Shown: positions 30,832-39,902, counted from the stretch's first letter. The stretch: 62,584 nucleotides of DNA from an uncultured Christensenella sp. (GCA_910585685.1 CAJUEO010000009.1:1-62584), one strand, 5' to 3'. Notes: a model not told the origin generated them from the sequence alone. Program-made: numbers and translations.

Positions 30832-31455
30832 TCATATCCTCGTAATTATCTCTTTAAGCGCGGAATACACGCCGTTAAAATTGTATTCGGCAAATTGCGG
30901 ATATAAAAGCCGCGAGTTTATCTCCAGCTGCACGCACGGAATATTACAATACCTTGCGACGGACGACGACACCGTATTCGGATTTGAAGCGGAAAAAGGA
31001 GTATCAATCTGCACGCACATTCCGCGACTGCCGAACGCCTTTAAAAATCTGTTTATAATTGCGGTGTCCTTAACGTTTTTGAGCTTACCCGTACCCACGT
31101 CAATTAACACTTTTCTCGACGGCGCAAGCTCGTGCAAGTCTATCAAAAGCTTAACGCCGTTGTTTGATACATAATCTATGAGGTCGTGCTTGTAGTCGGA
31201 AACAGCGTCGAAATTGGCATCGTCACCACAGTTTTTTGTTTTAACTATTGAGGGACAGCCTGTATCCTCATTTAACAAAAGCGCAAGAACCCCCGTCTTT
31301 TTTTCGGATTTCTTTATAACACCCTTGCGCGTCTGCGTCACGCTGTGAGGAGCGGAAAGCATAACTTTAAGACTGCCGTCGGCTATTTTAAAAGCATCGT
31401 CATGCGGTAATTCAAAAAATTTTTCAATTTCCTCTAAGCGGCTGTAGTCTATCAT
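30832..31455 (-). CDS. N-formylglutamate-amidohydrolase-like protein
   Basis: A 207-residue protein with the zinc-hydrolase pattern of the N-formylglutamate amidohydrolase family: LSAPHSV near residue 33 (His ligand), LLIDLHELAPSR near 103 (Asp-x-His) and VQLEINSRLLYP near 175 (Glu). The family removes N-formyl groups from glutamate, but many members near ATP-grasp ligases act in peptide-like metabolite pathways (Iyer and Aravind's amidoligase systems). Here there is no histidine-degradation gene, so the second role fits better. Its TGA is followed directly by the next ATG. Confidence 0.7.
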   Translation of the reverse strand: MIDYSRLEEIEKFFELPHDDAFKIADGSLKVMLSAPHSVTQTRKGVIKKSEKKTGVLALLLNEDTGCPSIVKTKNCGDDANFDAVSDYKHDLIDYVSNNGVKLLIDLHELAPSRKVLIDVGTGKLKNVKDTAIINRFLKAFGSRGMCVQIDTPFSASNPNTVSSSVARYCNIPCVQLEINSRLLYPQFAEYNFNGVYSALKEIITRI

Positions 31456-31491
31456 ACTTCCTCTTTAAATACGACCGTTTGCTTTATATTT

Positions 31492-32541
31492 TTATTTTTT
31501 CTTTTTGAATTTTTTACCTACGCTGCCGAGCACCTTTACTACTTTTTTGCCTGATAATATATTTAAAATAAAGAAAATAATAATTATTATCAACTGCCCT
31601 ATTGCCTGTGCCCAAGGCGCCAAATCAATACCGAAGAAAGAAACGTTATAACCGAAGTTTAACATCAGCTCGGAAATAAGCTCGCTGCTTTGCGAAAGCT
31701 GCGCGGTATTTGTGACGTAGTCGGTAAGCATACTTAGCGGCGTAGACATAAACGAGAAACGAAGTAACGAACACGAGAATGTGCCGGGAATAAACGTACA
31801 TACATACTGAATAGCCGTAGGCAGCATTGCAAGCGGCATAAACGCGCCGATTAAAAAACCTATTACCGTACACAGTATTGTATTAATACTTGCCATGGTT
31901 GAGTCGCGCTTTACAAACGAACAGATAAAAGTAGTAAACAGCACCGCAACAACCGAGGCGTATAATAATACCCCTACTATCTGCAAAAAGTCGACAAACG
32001 TCAAAAAGAACTCCATAAGTCCGCCGAGCACTATAAGACATACGATTAAAAAAATCAAACAGATGAGCGCGGTAACCAAAAAATTAAACGCGAAATAGCT
32101 GCATATAAGCACGTTTCTGCTGACGGGTGAAGACGCAAAGTCACGGTTTACCCCCTGCTCTCTGTCGTTTACAATCATTATATTACACTGCAAAGATACC
32201 GTTACCGTGGTTATCGCAAGAATACCGCTGAGCATCCAGCTGTCGACGAGCGTGCGCATCAAGTGCATAAATTTTTCGTCGGATGCAAGCTCCTTTATTT
32301 CCGCATTGCCCTGTTTTGTAGCGAGGTCGTCGAGTATGCCGCTTACTGTCGACAGTTCGAGGTCGCGAAGAAAGAGTGCGTAAATCAAGAATATGATAAA
32401 CGGCACCATTAAGGTAAAGAATACCCTCAGTTTATTTTTAAAGAATACCAACAAATGGCGTTTGGTAAGCTGAAAAAACTGTTCAAAAAAATCGGGCTTT
32501 GTTTTTACGGGATTCATATTGTTATTCGTCATCGCTTTCAC
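31492..32541 (-). CDS. ABC-2-type exporter permease
   Basis: A 349-residue permease with six membrane helices in the ABC-2 layout: an N-terminal helix (LRVFFTLMVPFIIFLIYALFL), a large extracellular segment (about 65-130), then five helices. GVNRDFASSPVSRNVLICSYF is the coupling region typical of the DrrB/ABC2 family. The 5' end overlaps the ATPase gene by 20 bp. It would export the product of the cluster, or an envelope component; the substrate is unknown. Confidence 0.85.
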   Translation of the reverse strand: MKAMTNNNMNPVKTKPDFFEQFFQLTKRHLLVFFKNKLRVFFTLMVPFIIFLIYALFLRDLELSTVSGILDDLATKQGNAEIKELASDEKFMHLMRTLVDSWMLSGILAITTVTVSLQCNIMIVNDREQGVNRDFASSPVSRNVLICSYFAFNFLVTALICLIFLIVCLIVLGGLMEFFLTFVDFLQIVGVLLYASVVAVLFTTFICSFVKRDSTMASINTILCTVIGFLIGAFMPLAMLPTAIQYVCTFIPGTFSCSLLRFSFMSTPLSMLTDYVTNTAQLSQSSELISELMLNFGYNVSFFGIDLAPWAQAIGQLIIIIIFFILNILSGKKVVKVLGSVGKKFKKKK

Positions 32542-33484
32542 CCATAATTTTAATATCTTTGCCCGTGACGTTTAAAAACACGTCGTCCATATTTCCCTTA
32601 ACAAGTTCGATGTCTTTGAGATATCCGTCAAACTCCGACAACAGTTTTTTTGCCGAAGCCGTATCCTTTAAACTTATTTTATAAGCTCCGCGCTCGTTAT
32701 CGTACGAAAAATTATATCCGCCCGAAACAAGCTTTGCATTAAACTCGGGAATCTGTTCCATATATCCGTACAGGTTGTCCGAACTATACGCATTTTTAAG
32801 CTGGTTGGGCGTTCCGTGCGCTATTATGCAACCCTTGTCCATAATAACAACGTCGGTGGCTTTTTCCGCCTCTTCAAGATAGTGCGTTGTCAAAAACACC
32901 GTCATACCAGTTTCTTTTCTTATTTTATCGATCATTGCCCACACGTTTAACCGTGTTTTGGGGTCAAGCCCCGTTGTCGGCTCGTCCAAAATCAAAAGCT
33001 TAGGTCTATGAACCATAGCCCTTGCGATGTCAACGCGCCTCAACTGTCCGCCGGAAAGGGTTGAAACACCCTGCTTTAAAATGGGCTGCAATTCAAGCAA
33101 CTCGATAATATCTTGAATATTTTTCTTTTTCTCCTCTTTGCTGAGCGAGTAAAACGACGTTCTGATTTGAAGATTTTGTAAAACGGTAAGCTCTTTGTCG
33201 AGAACGCTGGTTTGAAACACTATGCCTATATCGTTTTTAATTGCAAACGGATCGTCGTCCAGGTCATAGCCGTTGACGTAAATTTTGCCGGAATCCTTGT
33301 CGAGGATAGAGCACATTATATTTATCGTCGTAGATTTACCTGCGCCGTTTATACCCAAAAACGCAAAAAGCGAGCCTTTTTCAACGACAAACGAAATATC
33401 GTTTACCGCCTTCTTTTCCCCGTAAGTTTTGACGAGATGCTCAATTTTTACAGCATAGTCGCCCTGTAATTGTTTATCTTCCAA
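32522..33484 (-). CDS. ABC exporter ATPase (DrrA-like)
   Basis: A 320-residue ATPase with Walker A GINGAGKST (44-52), Q-loop FQTS, signature LSGGQLRR, Walker B LLILDEPTTGLDP and the switch His in FLTTHYLEEAEKA. The C-terminal 90 residues form the usual extra domain of DrrA-type exporters. It pairs with the overlapping ABC-2 permease gene and lies in the operon starting at the GT8 gene. Confidence 0.9.
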   Translation of the reverse strand: MEDKQLQGDYAVKIEHLVKTYGEKKAVNDISFVVEKGSLFAFLGINGAGKSTTINIMCSILDKDSGKIYVNGYDLDDDPFAIKNDIGIVFQTSVLDKELTVLQNLQIRTSFYSLSKEEKKKNIQDIIELLELQPILKQGVSTLSGGQLRRVDIARAMVHRPKLLILDEPTTGLDPKTRLNVWAMIDKIRKETGMTVFLTTHYLEEAEKATDVVIMDKGCIIAHGTPNQLKNAYSSDNLYGYMEQIPEFNAKLVSGGYNFSYDNERGAYKISLKDTASAKKLLSEFDGYLKDIELVKGNMDDVFLNVTGKDIKIMGESDDE

Positions 33485-33509
33485 CTATCCTATTTCCTTT
33501 GAAATATTT

Positions 33510-34340
33510 TTAACAAAGTTCGAGAAATTTATATTTCTCGTCATATTTATCATACAACTCATACTCGGTATCAAAGTCGTGTATGCCGAGTTTTTCATGA
33601 ACCAAATCCCTGTCCCACTGTTTATAATTATAGAGCGTGAAAAACGGGCCGTACCACTTAAAAGCCTGACAAAAATGTTTTATTACCGTATCGGGCTTAA
33701 TTTTTCGCTGTTCGTTGAACCTGTTGGGTAAAATCAACTTATGCTTGCACTTAAAATTCAACGCGGACTGGTCGGGCATAAAAAGCTTGCGCTTATTGAC
33801 GTACTGTCTTGCTTTTTCAAAAAGCCCCGTCTGATTTATTTTATCGAAATTGAGTAAAAGCACGCCCGAATTACAATAACTCGGTCTTACCCAATGCCTG
33901 CCGACAACGTCAAGTACCGCGGCAAATTCATAGTCGGTAACGTCAATATTATAAAGTTCGGCTACGTCACCGCAAAACATAGTGTCAACGTCAACATAGA
34001 TAATTTTTTGAGGAACTTCGCACAAATCAAGCAACAGCCTCGTTATGCAGTAGGGCGTGAAACCCGATTTCAAATTTTTGCTTTTTCCGAAATTATCTAA
34101 AAATTCCCGACTTTTATCAAGCAATACAACGCTGTTTTCTTTATTGTAAACCTTAACAATATCGTCGAGAGCCTTGGCTTGTTCTGGCGTAATAGGCTTG
34201 AACTTTTCGTTTAACTGCCTTAAATCCATTGTAAGAAGATAAATTGTTACCGTTTCGTTCGTGCGTTCCAGCATTGAAAGTACGGACAACACTATTCCGT
34301 GAAATATTTTACTGTTGGAACTGTAACAGACGGGTATCAT
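33510..34340 (-). CDS. GT8-family glycosyltransferase
   Basis: A 276-residue retaining glycosyltransferase. The N-terminal IPVCYSSNSKIFHGIVLSVLSML and the metal-binding DxD (Asp117-Asp119 in IIYVDVDTMFCGDV) are GT8 signatures. YCNSGVLLLNF, PDQSALNFK and the C-terminal IKHFCQAFKWYG complete the family pattern. GT8 enzymes use UDP-glucose or UDP-galactose. It is first in the operon with Shine-Dalgarno GGAGAAAGGA and a strong promoter, so the operon may assemble a glycosylated product. Confidence 0.87.
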   Translation of the reverse strand: MIPVCYSSNSKIFHGIVLSVLSMLERTNETVTIYLLTMDLRQLNEKFKPITPEQAKALDDIVKVYNKENSVVLLDKSREFLDNFGKSKNLKSGFTPYCITRLLLDLCEVPQKIIYVDVDTMFCGDVAELYNIDVTDYEFAAVLDVVGRHWVRPSYCNSGVLLLNFDKINQTGLFEKARQYVNKRKLFMPDQSALNFKCKHKLILPNRFNEQRKIKPDTVIKHFCQAFKWYGPFFTLYNYKQWDRDLVHEKLGIHDFDTEYELYDKYDEKYKFLELC

Positions 34341-34369
34341 TTCCTTTCTCCATTTTGGCTATATGATAA

Positions 34370-34398
34370 ATTATAGTATATTTGCAGAGCAATGTCAA
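34370..34398 (-). promoter_or_regulatory. Promoter of the GT8/ABC/ATP-grasp operon
   Basis: Minus-strand TTGACA (34393-34398), 17-bp spacer, TATAAT (34370-34375): a consensus promoter 29 nt before the GT8 start. Confidence 0.8.
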
Positions 34399-34477
34399 GG
34401 TTAAAAAATGAAAACAATGTGACGATAAGATGATTAATTTATCGCATTTTTGACTAAAACTTAGTAGGAGGATTAAA

Positions 34478-35737
34478 ATGAACCCTATAAAAGAAAAAAG
34501 CAAATCGCTTGAAAACAATTTTTTACCCTTGAAAAAAATGTATCCCAAAAGCTACAACAAGGCAAAAACTTCACCCTATACCAAGACCCGTGTTATATTA
34601 ATGAACGGTACCGAGTTTGAATCGCAATGGTTTATGCACAATTTTGCAAGACACTGTGACGAGCCTGAAATTCTTGCCGCGCTTGCGGTAGTGCGCAGGC
34701 AGGAACAGCAACAGCAAAAACGCATAAGTTGCCTTAAACCTTTAAATGAAAGCATTCTTGAAACGACAATTGCGTATGAGCAGCTTGCAATAGACCTTAC
34801 CGCGGTGCTTGCACGGCACGAAACAGACGAAAACAACATAAAAGCATTGAATTTTGCGCTTTTAGAGGACTTCGACCACCTGTACCGCTATGCAAACCTT
34901 TTAAAAATGGACAAGGACGAAGACGCGGATATGCTCGTCGGGAAGTACACCGAAATTATGCCCGGCAGACCCACGATAGCAGAACACCGCTACCCTGCGG
35001 ACGACATAAAACCGCATATGAACGCACAGAAAGCCGACCTGTACTCGAAACTTGTGGCAAGCACTATAACCGCCGCAGAACAGCAGACCATGAACTACTA
35101 TATGAATATCGCGCAGTGGTATAAAAACGACCTGGGCCGCAAGCTGTACGCCGAAATTGCCATGATAGAAGAGGCGCACGTTTCACAGTACGAAAGCCTG
35201 AAAGACCCGACTTTGAGCTGGCTTGAACAGTGGGTTATGCACGAGTACTGCGAGTGTTGGCTTTACTATTCCGCTTACGAGGACGAAAGCAACGAAAACA
35301 TTAAAAAGATTTGGTACGACCACTTTAAAATGGAAGTTTCGCACCTTAAAACCGCAACAAAACTTTTGAAAAAGTTTGAAAACAAGACGTTTGAAAGCGT
35401 TTGCGGTGACGGAGAATTTCCCAACCTTTTAAAGCTTGGCGGCAATAAAGAATATATAAGAAAAGTGCTTGCAAGCACAGTCAACCTAACGGCAGACAAC
35501 ACCGACTGCAAAAAATGCTACGATTATAAAGACGTAAAGAAAATTCCCGACGGACACAGATATTTCGATTACCAAAAATTTATGTCTGGTGAACCCGAGA
35601 AAAACGCCTCGCATCTTGTTATAGAAAAGGCTATTCAAAGGCTTGGACAGGACTATCGCTATCAGGACAGCGAACACCCCGTAAAAGAGCTTAGAAACAG
35701 AAAACAGGATAACGTAAAAATTGCAAGAACCAAATAG
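34478..35737 (+). CDS. Ferritin-like (diiron-type) helical protein
   Basis: A 419-residue soluble, mostly helical protein. Two helical bundles are suggested: the first at about 85-150 (ETTIAYEQLAIDLTAVLARH, LLEDFDHLYRYANLL) and the second at about 205-315, where EIAMIEEAHVSQYESL and HFKMEVSHLKTATKLL supply ExxH pairs, as in rubrerythrin and other ferritin-like diiron proteins. A four-residue Cys motif CKKC lies near residue 345. No signal peptide. It has AGTAGGAGG 7 nt before the start, and a terminator follows. Function could be iron or peroxide handling; the metal site is inferred. Confidence 0.65.
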   Translation: MNPIKEKSKSLENNFLPLKKMYPKSYNKAKTSPYTKTRVILMNGTEFESQWFMHNFARHCDEPEILAALAVVRRQEQQQQKRISCLKPLNESILETTIAYEQLAIDLTAVLARHETDENNIKALNFALLEDFDHLYRYANLLKMDKDEDADMLVGKYTEIMPGRPTIAEHRYPADDIKPHMNAQKADLYSKLVASTITAAEQQTMNYYMNIAQWYKNDLGRKLYAEIAMIEEAHVSQYESLKDPTLSWLEQWVMHEYCECWLYYSAYEDESNENIKKIWYDHFKMEVSHLKTATKLLKKFENKTFESVCGDGEFPNLLKLGGNKEYIRKVLASTVNLTADNTDCKKCYDYKDVKKIPDGHRYFDYQKFMSGEPEKNASHLVIEKAIQRLGQDYRYQDSEHPVKELRNRKQDNVKIARTK

Positions 35738-35747
35738 TTAAATTATT

Positions 35748-35785
35748 AAAGCCCGTCGTTTGAAAGCGACGGGCTTTATTTTAAT
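35748..35785 (+). terminator. Ferritin-like gene terminator
   Basis: AAAGCCCGTCG, loop, CGACGGGCTTT, then ATTTTAATTTTTTT. Also suitable for the convergent plsY operon. Confidence 0.85.
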
Positions 35786-36497
35786 TTTTTTTATGTTTAC
35801 GAACGGAAGTATGGTGTTCTTCCCCTGCGAGAAGCTTATAAATATTTTTTCTGTGCGCTATCCAGGTCAATAAATTAATTAAAAGTAAAATCATAAAAAG
35901 CGTTATTACCCACGCATTTACAAGCTCGTTTTCGTACCTTACGACAAACAGTGCAGCCTGCCAAACGGTAAGTCCGGCTACGCCTATAAGCGAGCCCATA
36001 CTGCCCCATTCCGTAAGCGCGATATAACCGAGCACCCCGAAGAGAAATACGACCGCAATGGGGAAATACCACCACTGTTCGCAAGGCAATGCAAACGCAA
36101 ACAGCCCCATTGTGGAAGCTATTCCCTTGCCGCCCTTAAACCTCATTGTTACGGGAAAGATATGCCCGATTATGACAAACACGCCGCAAAAATAGCGCAT
36201 AAAGTCCGAAACAAGTACGTCCGTTCCTTCGAAGACGTAATCTTTGAATATTATCCAGGCAATTACAGCCGGCAAACCGCCCTTAATTACGTCGCAAAAA
36301 AAGTTGATAGCGCCTATCTTTAAACCGAAAGTACGCGTCATATTCATTGTGCCGGGATTTCCGCTTCCGACATTTCTTATGTCGCGGTTTTTGATATGCG
36401 ATATAAGTACGGCAAAATTAAAACAGCCTATTAAATAACAGATTACCGCGCAAACTATCAGCCAATACCAGAACTGCGAAAAAGCTATTTGCGTCAT
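35781..36497 (-). CDS. plsY: Glycerol-3-phosphate acyltransferase PlsY
   Basis: A 238-residue membrane acyltransferase that transfers the acyl group of acyl-phosphate to glycerol-3-phosphate, the first step of phospholipid synthesis. Motifs: NVGSGNPGTMNMTRTFG (phosphate-binding), RFKGGKGIASTMG, and the C-terminal RHxxN-like AHRKNIYKLLAGEE. It overlaps der by 4 bp (ATGA-type coupling), a common arrangement in Clostridia. The C-terminus is basic. Confidence 0.93.
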   Translation of the reverse strand: MTQIAFSQFWYWLIVCAVICYLIGCFNFAVLISHIKNRDIRNVGSGNPGTMNMTRTFGLKIGAINFFCDVIKGGLPAVIAWIIFKDYVFEGTDVLVSDFMRYFCGVFVIIGHIFPVTMRFKGGKGIASTMGLFAFALPCEQWWYFPIAVVFLFGVLGYIALTEWGSMGSLIGVAGLTVWQAALFVVRYENELVNAWVITLFMILLLINLLTWIAHRKNIYKLLAGEEHHTSVRKHKKN

Positions 36498-37804
36498 TGT
36501 TCTCCGTTCTCCCTGACAAGAATTCTTATAGGCGTACCGGAAAAATCAAAGTTCTTTCTTATGGTATTTTCCAAAAATCTTTCATACGAAAAGTGCATAA
36601 GGTCGGTTGAGTTGACTTTCAAAACAAACGTCGGCGGTGCGACGGCAACCTGCGAGGAATAATAGACTTTCAGCCTTCTGCCGTTGTACGAAGGCGGCTC
36701 GTTCGCACGCACGGTATCGGAAATCAAGTCGTTCAAAGTGCCCGTGGGAACCCTGAAATGCGAGTGAGAATATACCTCGTCAATAAAAGTAAATAGTTTT
36801 TCCGTGCGCTGACCCGTTTTTGCGGAAATATATACAGACTTGAAATAGTCCATAAACTTTAAATCTTCCCGCAATTTTGCTTCGAATTTGTTTATGGTGT
36901 TGGTGTCCTTTTCAATCAAGTCCCACTTGTTCATTACTATAAGCGAAGGTTTGCCCTGTTCGTGGACGTAACCTATAATTTTTGTATCCTGCTCGGTTAA
37001 CCCCTCTGCGCTATCTACAACCAAAAGGCAAACGTCGGCGCGGTGTACGGCGTCATAAGCGCGAAGTTGAGAATAATACTCTATTTCGTCTTCGACTCTG
37101 CTTTTCTTTCTTATACCCGCGGTATCTATTATAGTATATTTTTTGCCGTTATACTCCAATGCCGTATCGATGGCGTCGCGCGTAGTTCCTGCAATGTTTG
37201 TTACAATAGTGCGCTCAAAGCCCAAAAGCTTGTTTACAAGGCTCGATTTTCCGGCGTTGGGCTTGCCCACCACCGCTATTTTCAAACTGTCGTCCTCGCT
37301 GGTTTCACCCTTTTCAAACCAGCTTACCGCCTCGTCCAGAACGTCGCCGATGCCGGTGCTGTGCTCGGCAGAAACGGCGTAAGGTTCACCAAGCCCAAGC
37401 GAGTAAAACTCGAAAATTTTATCTTCGGAATAGTCGTCTATTTTATTGACAACCAAAATTACGGGTTTTTTGCTTTTACGAAGCATATCAGCAACGTCGT
37501 AGTCCGAACTTGTGAGCCCCTCTCGACCGTCAACAAAGAACAAAATCACATGCGCGGTATCGATAGCTACTTCCGCCTGCTTTTTAATCTCTTTCCACAT
37601 AACGTCCTCGGAGCGCATCTCTATGCCCCCCGTATCGACTATGGAAAAAGCCTTGCCGCGCCATTCGCTGTCTGCATATAATCTGTCGCGCGTAACGCCC
37701 GGCTTGTCCTCGGTTATTGAAATTTTTTTGCCGATAACTTTGTTGAAAAACGTACTTTTACCAACATTCGGTCTACCGACTATTGCTATTAAAGGATGTG
37801 ACAT
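36494..37804 (-). CDS. der: Ribosome assembly GTPase Der
   Basis: A 436-residue GTPase with two tandem G domains: GRPNVGKST ... DKPGVTRD ... DTGG ... NKID, and GKPNAGKSS ... GTTRD ... DTAG ... NKWD. The C-terminal KH-like domain ends the protein. Length is normal. It is needed for 50S ribosomal subunit maturation. Followed by plsY with a 4-bp overlap. Confidence 0.95.
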   Translation of the reverse strand: MSHPLIAIVGRPNVGKSTFFNKVIGKKISITEDKPGVTRDRLYADSEWRGKAFSIVDTGGIEMRSEDVMWKEIKKQAEVAIDTAHVILFFVDGREGLTSSDYDVADMLRKSKKPVILVVNKIDDYSEDKIFEFYSLGLGEPYAVSAEHSTGIGDVLDEAVSWFEKGETSEDDSLKIAVVGKPNAGKSSLVNKLLGFERTIVTNIAGTTRDAIDTALEYNGKKYTIIDTAGIRKKSRVEDEIEYYSQLRAYDAVHRADVCLLVVDSAEGLTEQDTKIIGYVHEQGKPSLIVMNKWDLIEKDTNTINKFEAKLREDLKFMDYFKSVYISAKTGQRTEKLFTFIDEVYSHSHFRVPTGTLNDLISDTVRANEPPSYNGRRLKVYYSSQVAVAPPTFVLKVNSTDLMHFSYERFLENTIRKNFDFSGTPIRILVRENGEQ

Positions 37805-37850
37805 AATTAAAATTATTATAAAATATTTATCTCGTTTTGTAAAGAAAAAC

Positions 37851-38762
37851 TCAACGCTCGGTCAGTTTATTTAAAATAGCGGTAAAATATTCGGGAAGCG
37901 GCGCTTCAAACGTAAGCTCCTCTCCCGTAGTCGGATGAACGAGCCGCAGCCGCCAAGCGTGTAAAAGCTGACCGTTGAGATTGAATTTTTGCTTTTTTAT
38001 TCCGTAAACGGGGTCTCCGACAACGGGATGCAGAAGATATTTTGCGTGAACGCGTATTTGATGTGTTCTGCCCGTCTGCAAGTCAAAACGGCAGAGCGTA
38101 AACCCCTCGTTATACCGTTTTAAAACACTGTATTCGGTAATTGCCAATTTTCCTTTATCGGGAGATACGACAGCCATCTTTACCCTGTCGCTCGGGTCGC
38201 GCCCTATATAGGTCGTTACCGTGCCGCTATCGTCTTTTAAATTTCCCTCTAAAAGCGCAAGATAAGTACGCTTGCACGTCTTTTCCTCTATTTGTTTAGA
38301 CAGGTCAAGGTGAGCCTTGTCGTTTTTTGCAACAACCAACAGCCCCGAAGTGTCTTTATCTATTCTGTGAACTATACCCGGACGTATAACTCCGTTTATG
38401 CCGCTTAGCTTGTCGAGCCTGAATAACAGAGCGTTTACAAGCGTACCGTCTATGTTGCCGTTACCCATATGCACTGTCATACCCTGCGGCTTATTTACGA
38501 TAGCCAAATCGTCGTCCTCGTAAATTATGTCGAGGGGAATGTCCTCGGGCTTTGCAACGTATTCTACGGCGTCCGGTAACGTAACCTCAACCACGTCGTT
38601 CTCGGCAAGCCCCTGCGAGGGTTTAGCTGACTTACCGTTTATTAAAACGTTGCCGCTTTGAAACAGCTTTTTTACAGCCGAACGGGTTATATCAAGATTT
38701 TCGCTTAAAAACACATCTGCGCGGCTGTATTCCTTCCGCGCAGTAAATTTTTTAATTTCCAT
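37851..38762 (-). CDS. RluA/RluD-family pseudouridine synthase
   Basis: About 303 residues. An S4 RNA-binding domain (SRADVFLSENLDITRSAVKKLFQSGNV region, about 10-75) precedes the catalytic domain with GIVHRIDKDTSGLLVVAKN, whose Asp attacks uridine, and RTHQIRVH. Closest to RluD, which modifies 23S rRNA helix 69. The start is ATG at 38762, 11 bp inside lspA; the longer frame to 38885 reads as arginine-rich antisense-like sequence and is rejected. lspA-rluD pairing is common in Firmicutes. Confidence 0.9.
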   Translation of the reverse strand: MEIKKFTARKEYSRADVFLSENLDITRSAVKKLFQSGNVLINGKSAKPSQGLAENDVVEVTLPDAVEYVAKPEDIPLDIIYEDDDLAIVNKPQGMTVHMGNGNIDGTLVNALLFRLDKLSGINGVIRPGIVHRIDKDTSGLLVVAKNDKAHLDLSKQIEEKTCKRTYLALLEGNLKDDSGTVTTYIGRDPSDRVKMAVVSPDKGKLAITEYSVLKRYNEGFTLCRFDLQTGRTHQIRVHAKYLLHPVVGDPVYGIKKQKFNLNGQLLHAWRLRLVHPTTGEELTFEAPLPEYFTAILNKLTER

Positions 38763-39366
38763 CGTCGTTTTTAGTATCGGCAGTAATATCCTCGTCCGCG
38801 CCGGCGGCTTTTGCCGCTTCCTCTTCTTTCTTTGCCTGTTGAGCGGCTTTTGCCTTTTGCGTAAGGGGGAACACCGCCCATTCATTCAAGAACAACAAAT
38901 CTATTACCGCGATAATAGCCCCTATTACTATCCAGAAATCGGCAAAATTGCAATAAGCAATATTTCCGAACATATTTAAACCGAACCAATCGCGGACAAA
39001 CCTGAAAGCGAGCCTGTCGACAAGGTTTCCTATCGCGCCGGAAATAATGAGCGAAACCGCAACCTTTAACACGACAAAGCGGTTAGGCATAAAGATAAAG
39101 GCAAAAATCATTGCAAAAAGCAATATAAAAGTTATGGTAATTAAAATAGGTTGACCTATTTCAGGATTTTCGTCAAGAAAGCTGAACGCGCAACCGGGAT
39201 TGTGAACTCCGCTCTTTATAACGATAAAATTCGGAATTATCGTTGCATTCCATACGAACTGCTCTTCGAGATATTTCGTTAGTAAATCAGCAAAAACGAG
39301 AAAGGCTATTGCTACAAGTAAAATTATAGTAAGTTTCCCGAACTGCGGTTTAAGCTTTTTAAACAT
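38752..39366 (-). CDS. lspA: Lipoprotein signal peptidase (signal peptidase II)
   Basis: A 204-residue membrane aspartic protease with four helices. It has VHNPGCAFSFL, GAIGNLVDRLAFRFVRDW (first catalytic Asp) and CNFADFWIVIGAIIAV (second Asp). It cleaves signal peptides of lipoproteins such as those in this window. A charged Lys/Ala/Glu-rich tail of about 45 residues follows the last helix and is longer than usual. The rluD-like gene begins within its last codons. Confidence 0.93.
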   Translation of the reverse strand: MFKKLKPQFGKLTIILLVAIAFLVFADLLTKYLEEQFVWNATIIPNFIVIKSGVHNPGCAFSFLDENPEIGQPILITITFILLFAMIFAFIFMPNRFVVLKVAVSLIISGAIGNLVDRLAFRFVRDWFGLNMFGNIAYCNFADFWIVIGAIIAVIDLLFLNEWAVFPLTQKAKAAQQAKKEEEAAKAAGADEDITADTKNDDGN

Positions 39367-39434
39367 AGTTAAATTTTAACAAAATTAAGCCGTAAAGTCA
39401 ATTAAGAATGAGTGAAAACAATGTAAAATTGCGC

Positions 39435-39466
39435 AAAAATAATAGCTCTCCCGAAGGAAAGCTATC
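39435..39466 (-). terminator. mazF terminator
   Basis: ATAGCTTTCC, loop TTC, GGGAGAGCTAT, then TATTTTTG on the minus strand. Confidence 0.7.
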
Positions 39467-39468
39467 TT

Positions 39469-39816
39469 TTACTTTGCAAAACCCAAGCTAATCAATATTG
39501 CGTGGTCGACTTTTGACATGGTTATTTCGTTAAGTTCACCTATGCGCTCTTTTAATCTGCGTTTGTCGAGCGTGCGGATTTGTTCCAATAAAATAACGGA
39601 ATCGCGCACAAGTCCGTATTGGAAGGACGGAAGCTCGATATGCGTAGGAAGCTTGGCTTTGTTTATTTTGCTTGTTACTGCCGCCGCTATAACCGTGGGC
39701 GAGTATTTGTTCCCAACATCGTTTTGAACTACAAGAACGGGTCTTATGCCGCCCTGTTCACTCCCTACCACAGGCGATAAATCGGCGTAATATAATTCTC
39801 CGCGTTTAATCGTCAT
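39469..39816 (-). CDS. MazF/PemK-family endoribonuclease toxin
   Basis: About 115 residues, with the MazF (EndoA) pattern: RGELYYADLSPVVGSEQGGIRPVLVVQND, TVIAAAVTSK, THIELPS, LVRDSVILLEQIRTLDKRRL. MazF cleaves mRNA at short specific sites. The ATG at 39816 has AGAGG 6 nt upstream; the frame to 39906 adds 30 residues without homology. No MazE antitoxin reading frame precedes it: the space to the next gene is under 90 bp. The gene is therefore a solo mazF here, unlike alr-mazEF in bacilli. Confidence 0.9.
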   Translation of the reverse strand: MTIKRGELYYADLSPVVGSEQGGIRPVLVVQNDVGNKYSPTVIAAAVTSKINKAKLPTHIELPSFQYGLVRDSVILLEQIRTLDKRRLKERIGELNEITMSKVDHAILISLGFAK

Positions 39817-39902
39817 AACTACCTCTTTCGGCAGGGTTTTATATTTTATTATATGTACTGCCGTACTAATAGTGTTGACAGCACAGCAAAATTTTATACC
39901 GC

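Noticed and set aside
38763..38885. Longer N-terminus for the RluD-like protein
   Set aside because: Arg/Lys-rich sequence read out of frame through lspA; no homology to the family.
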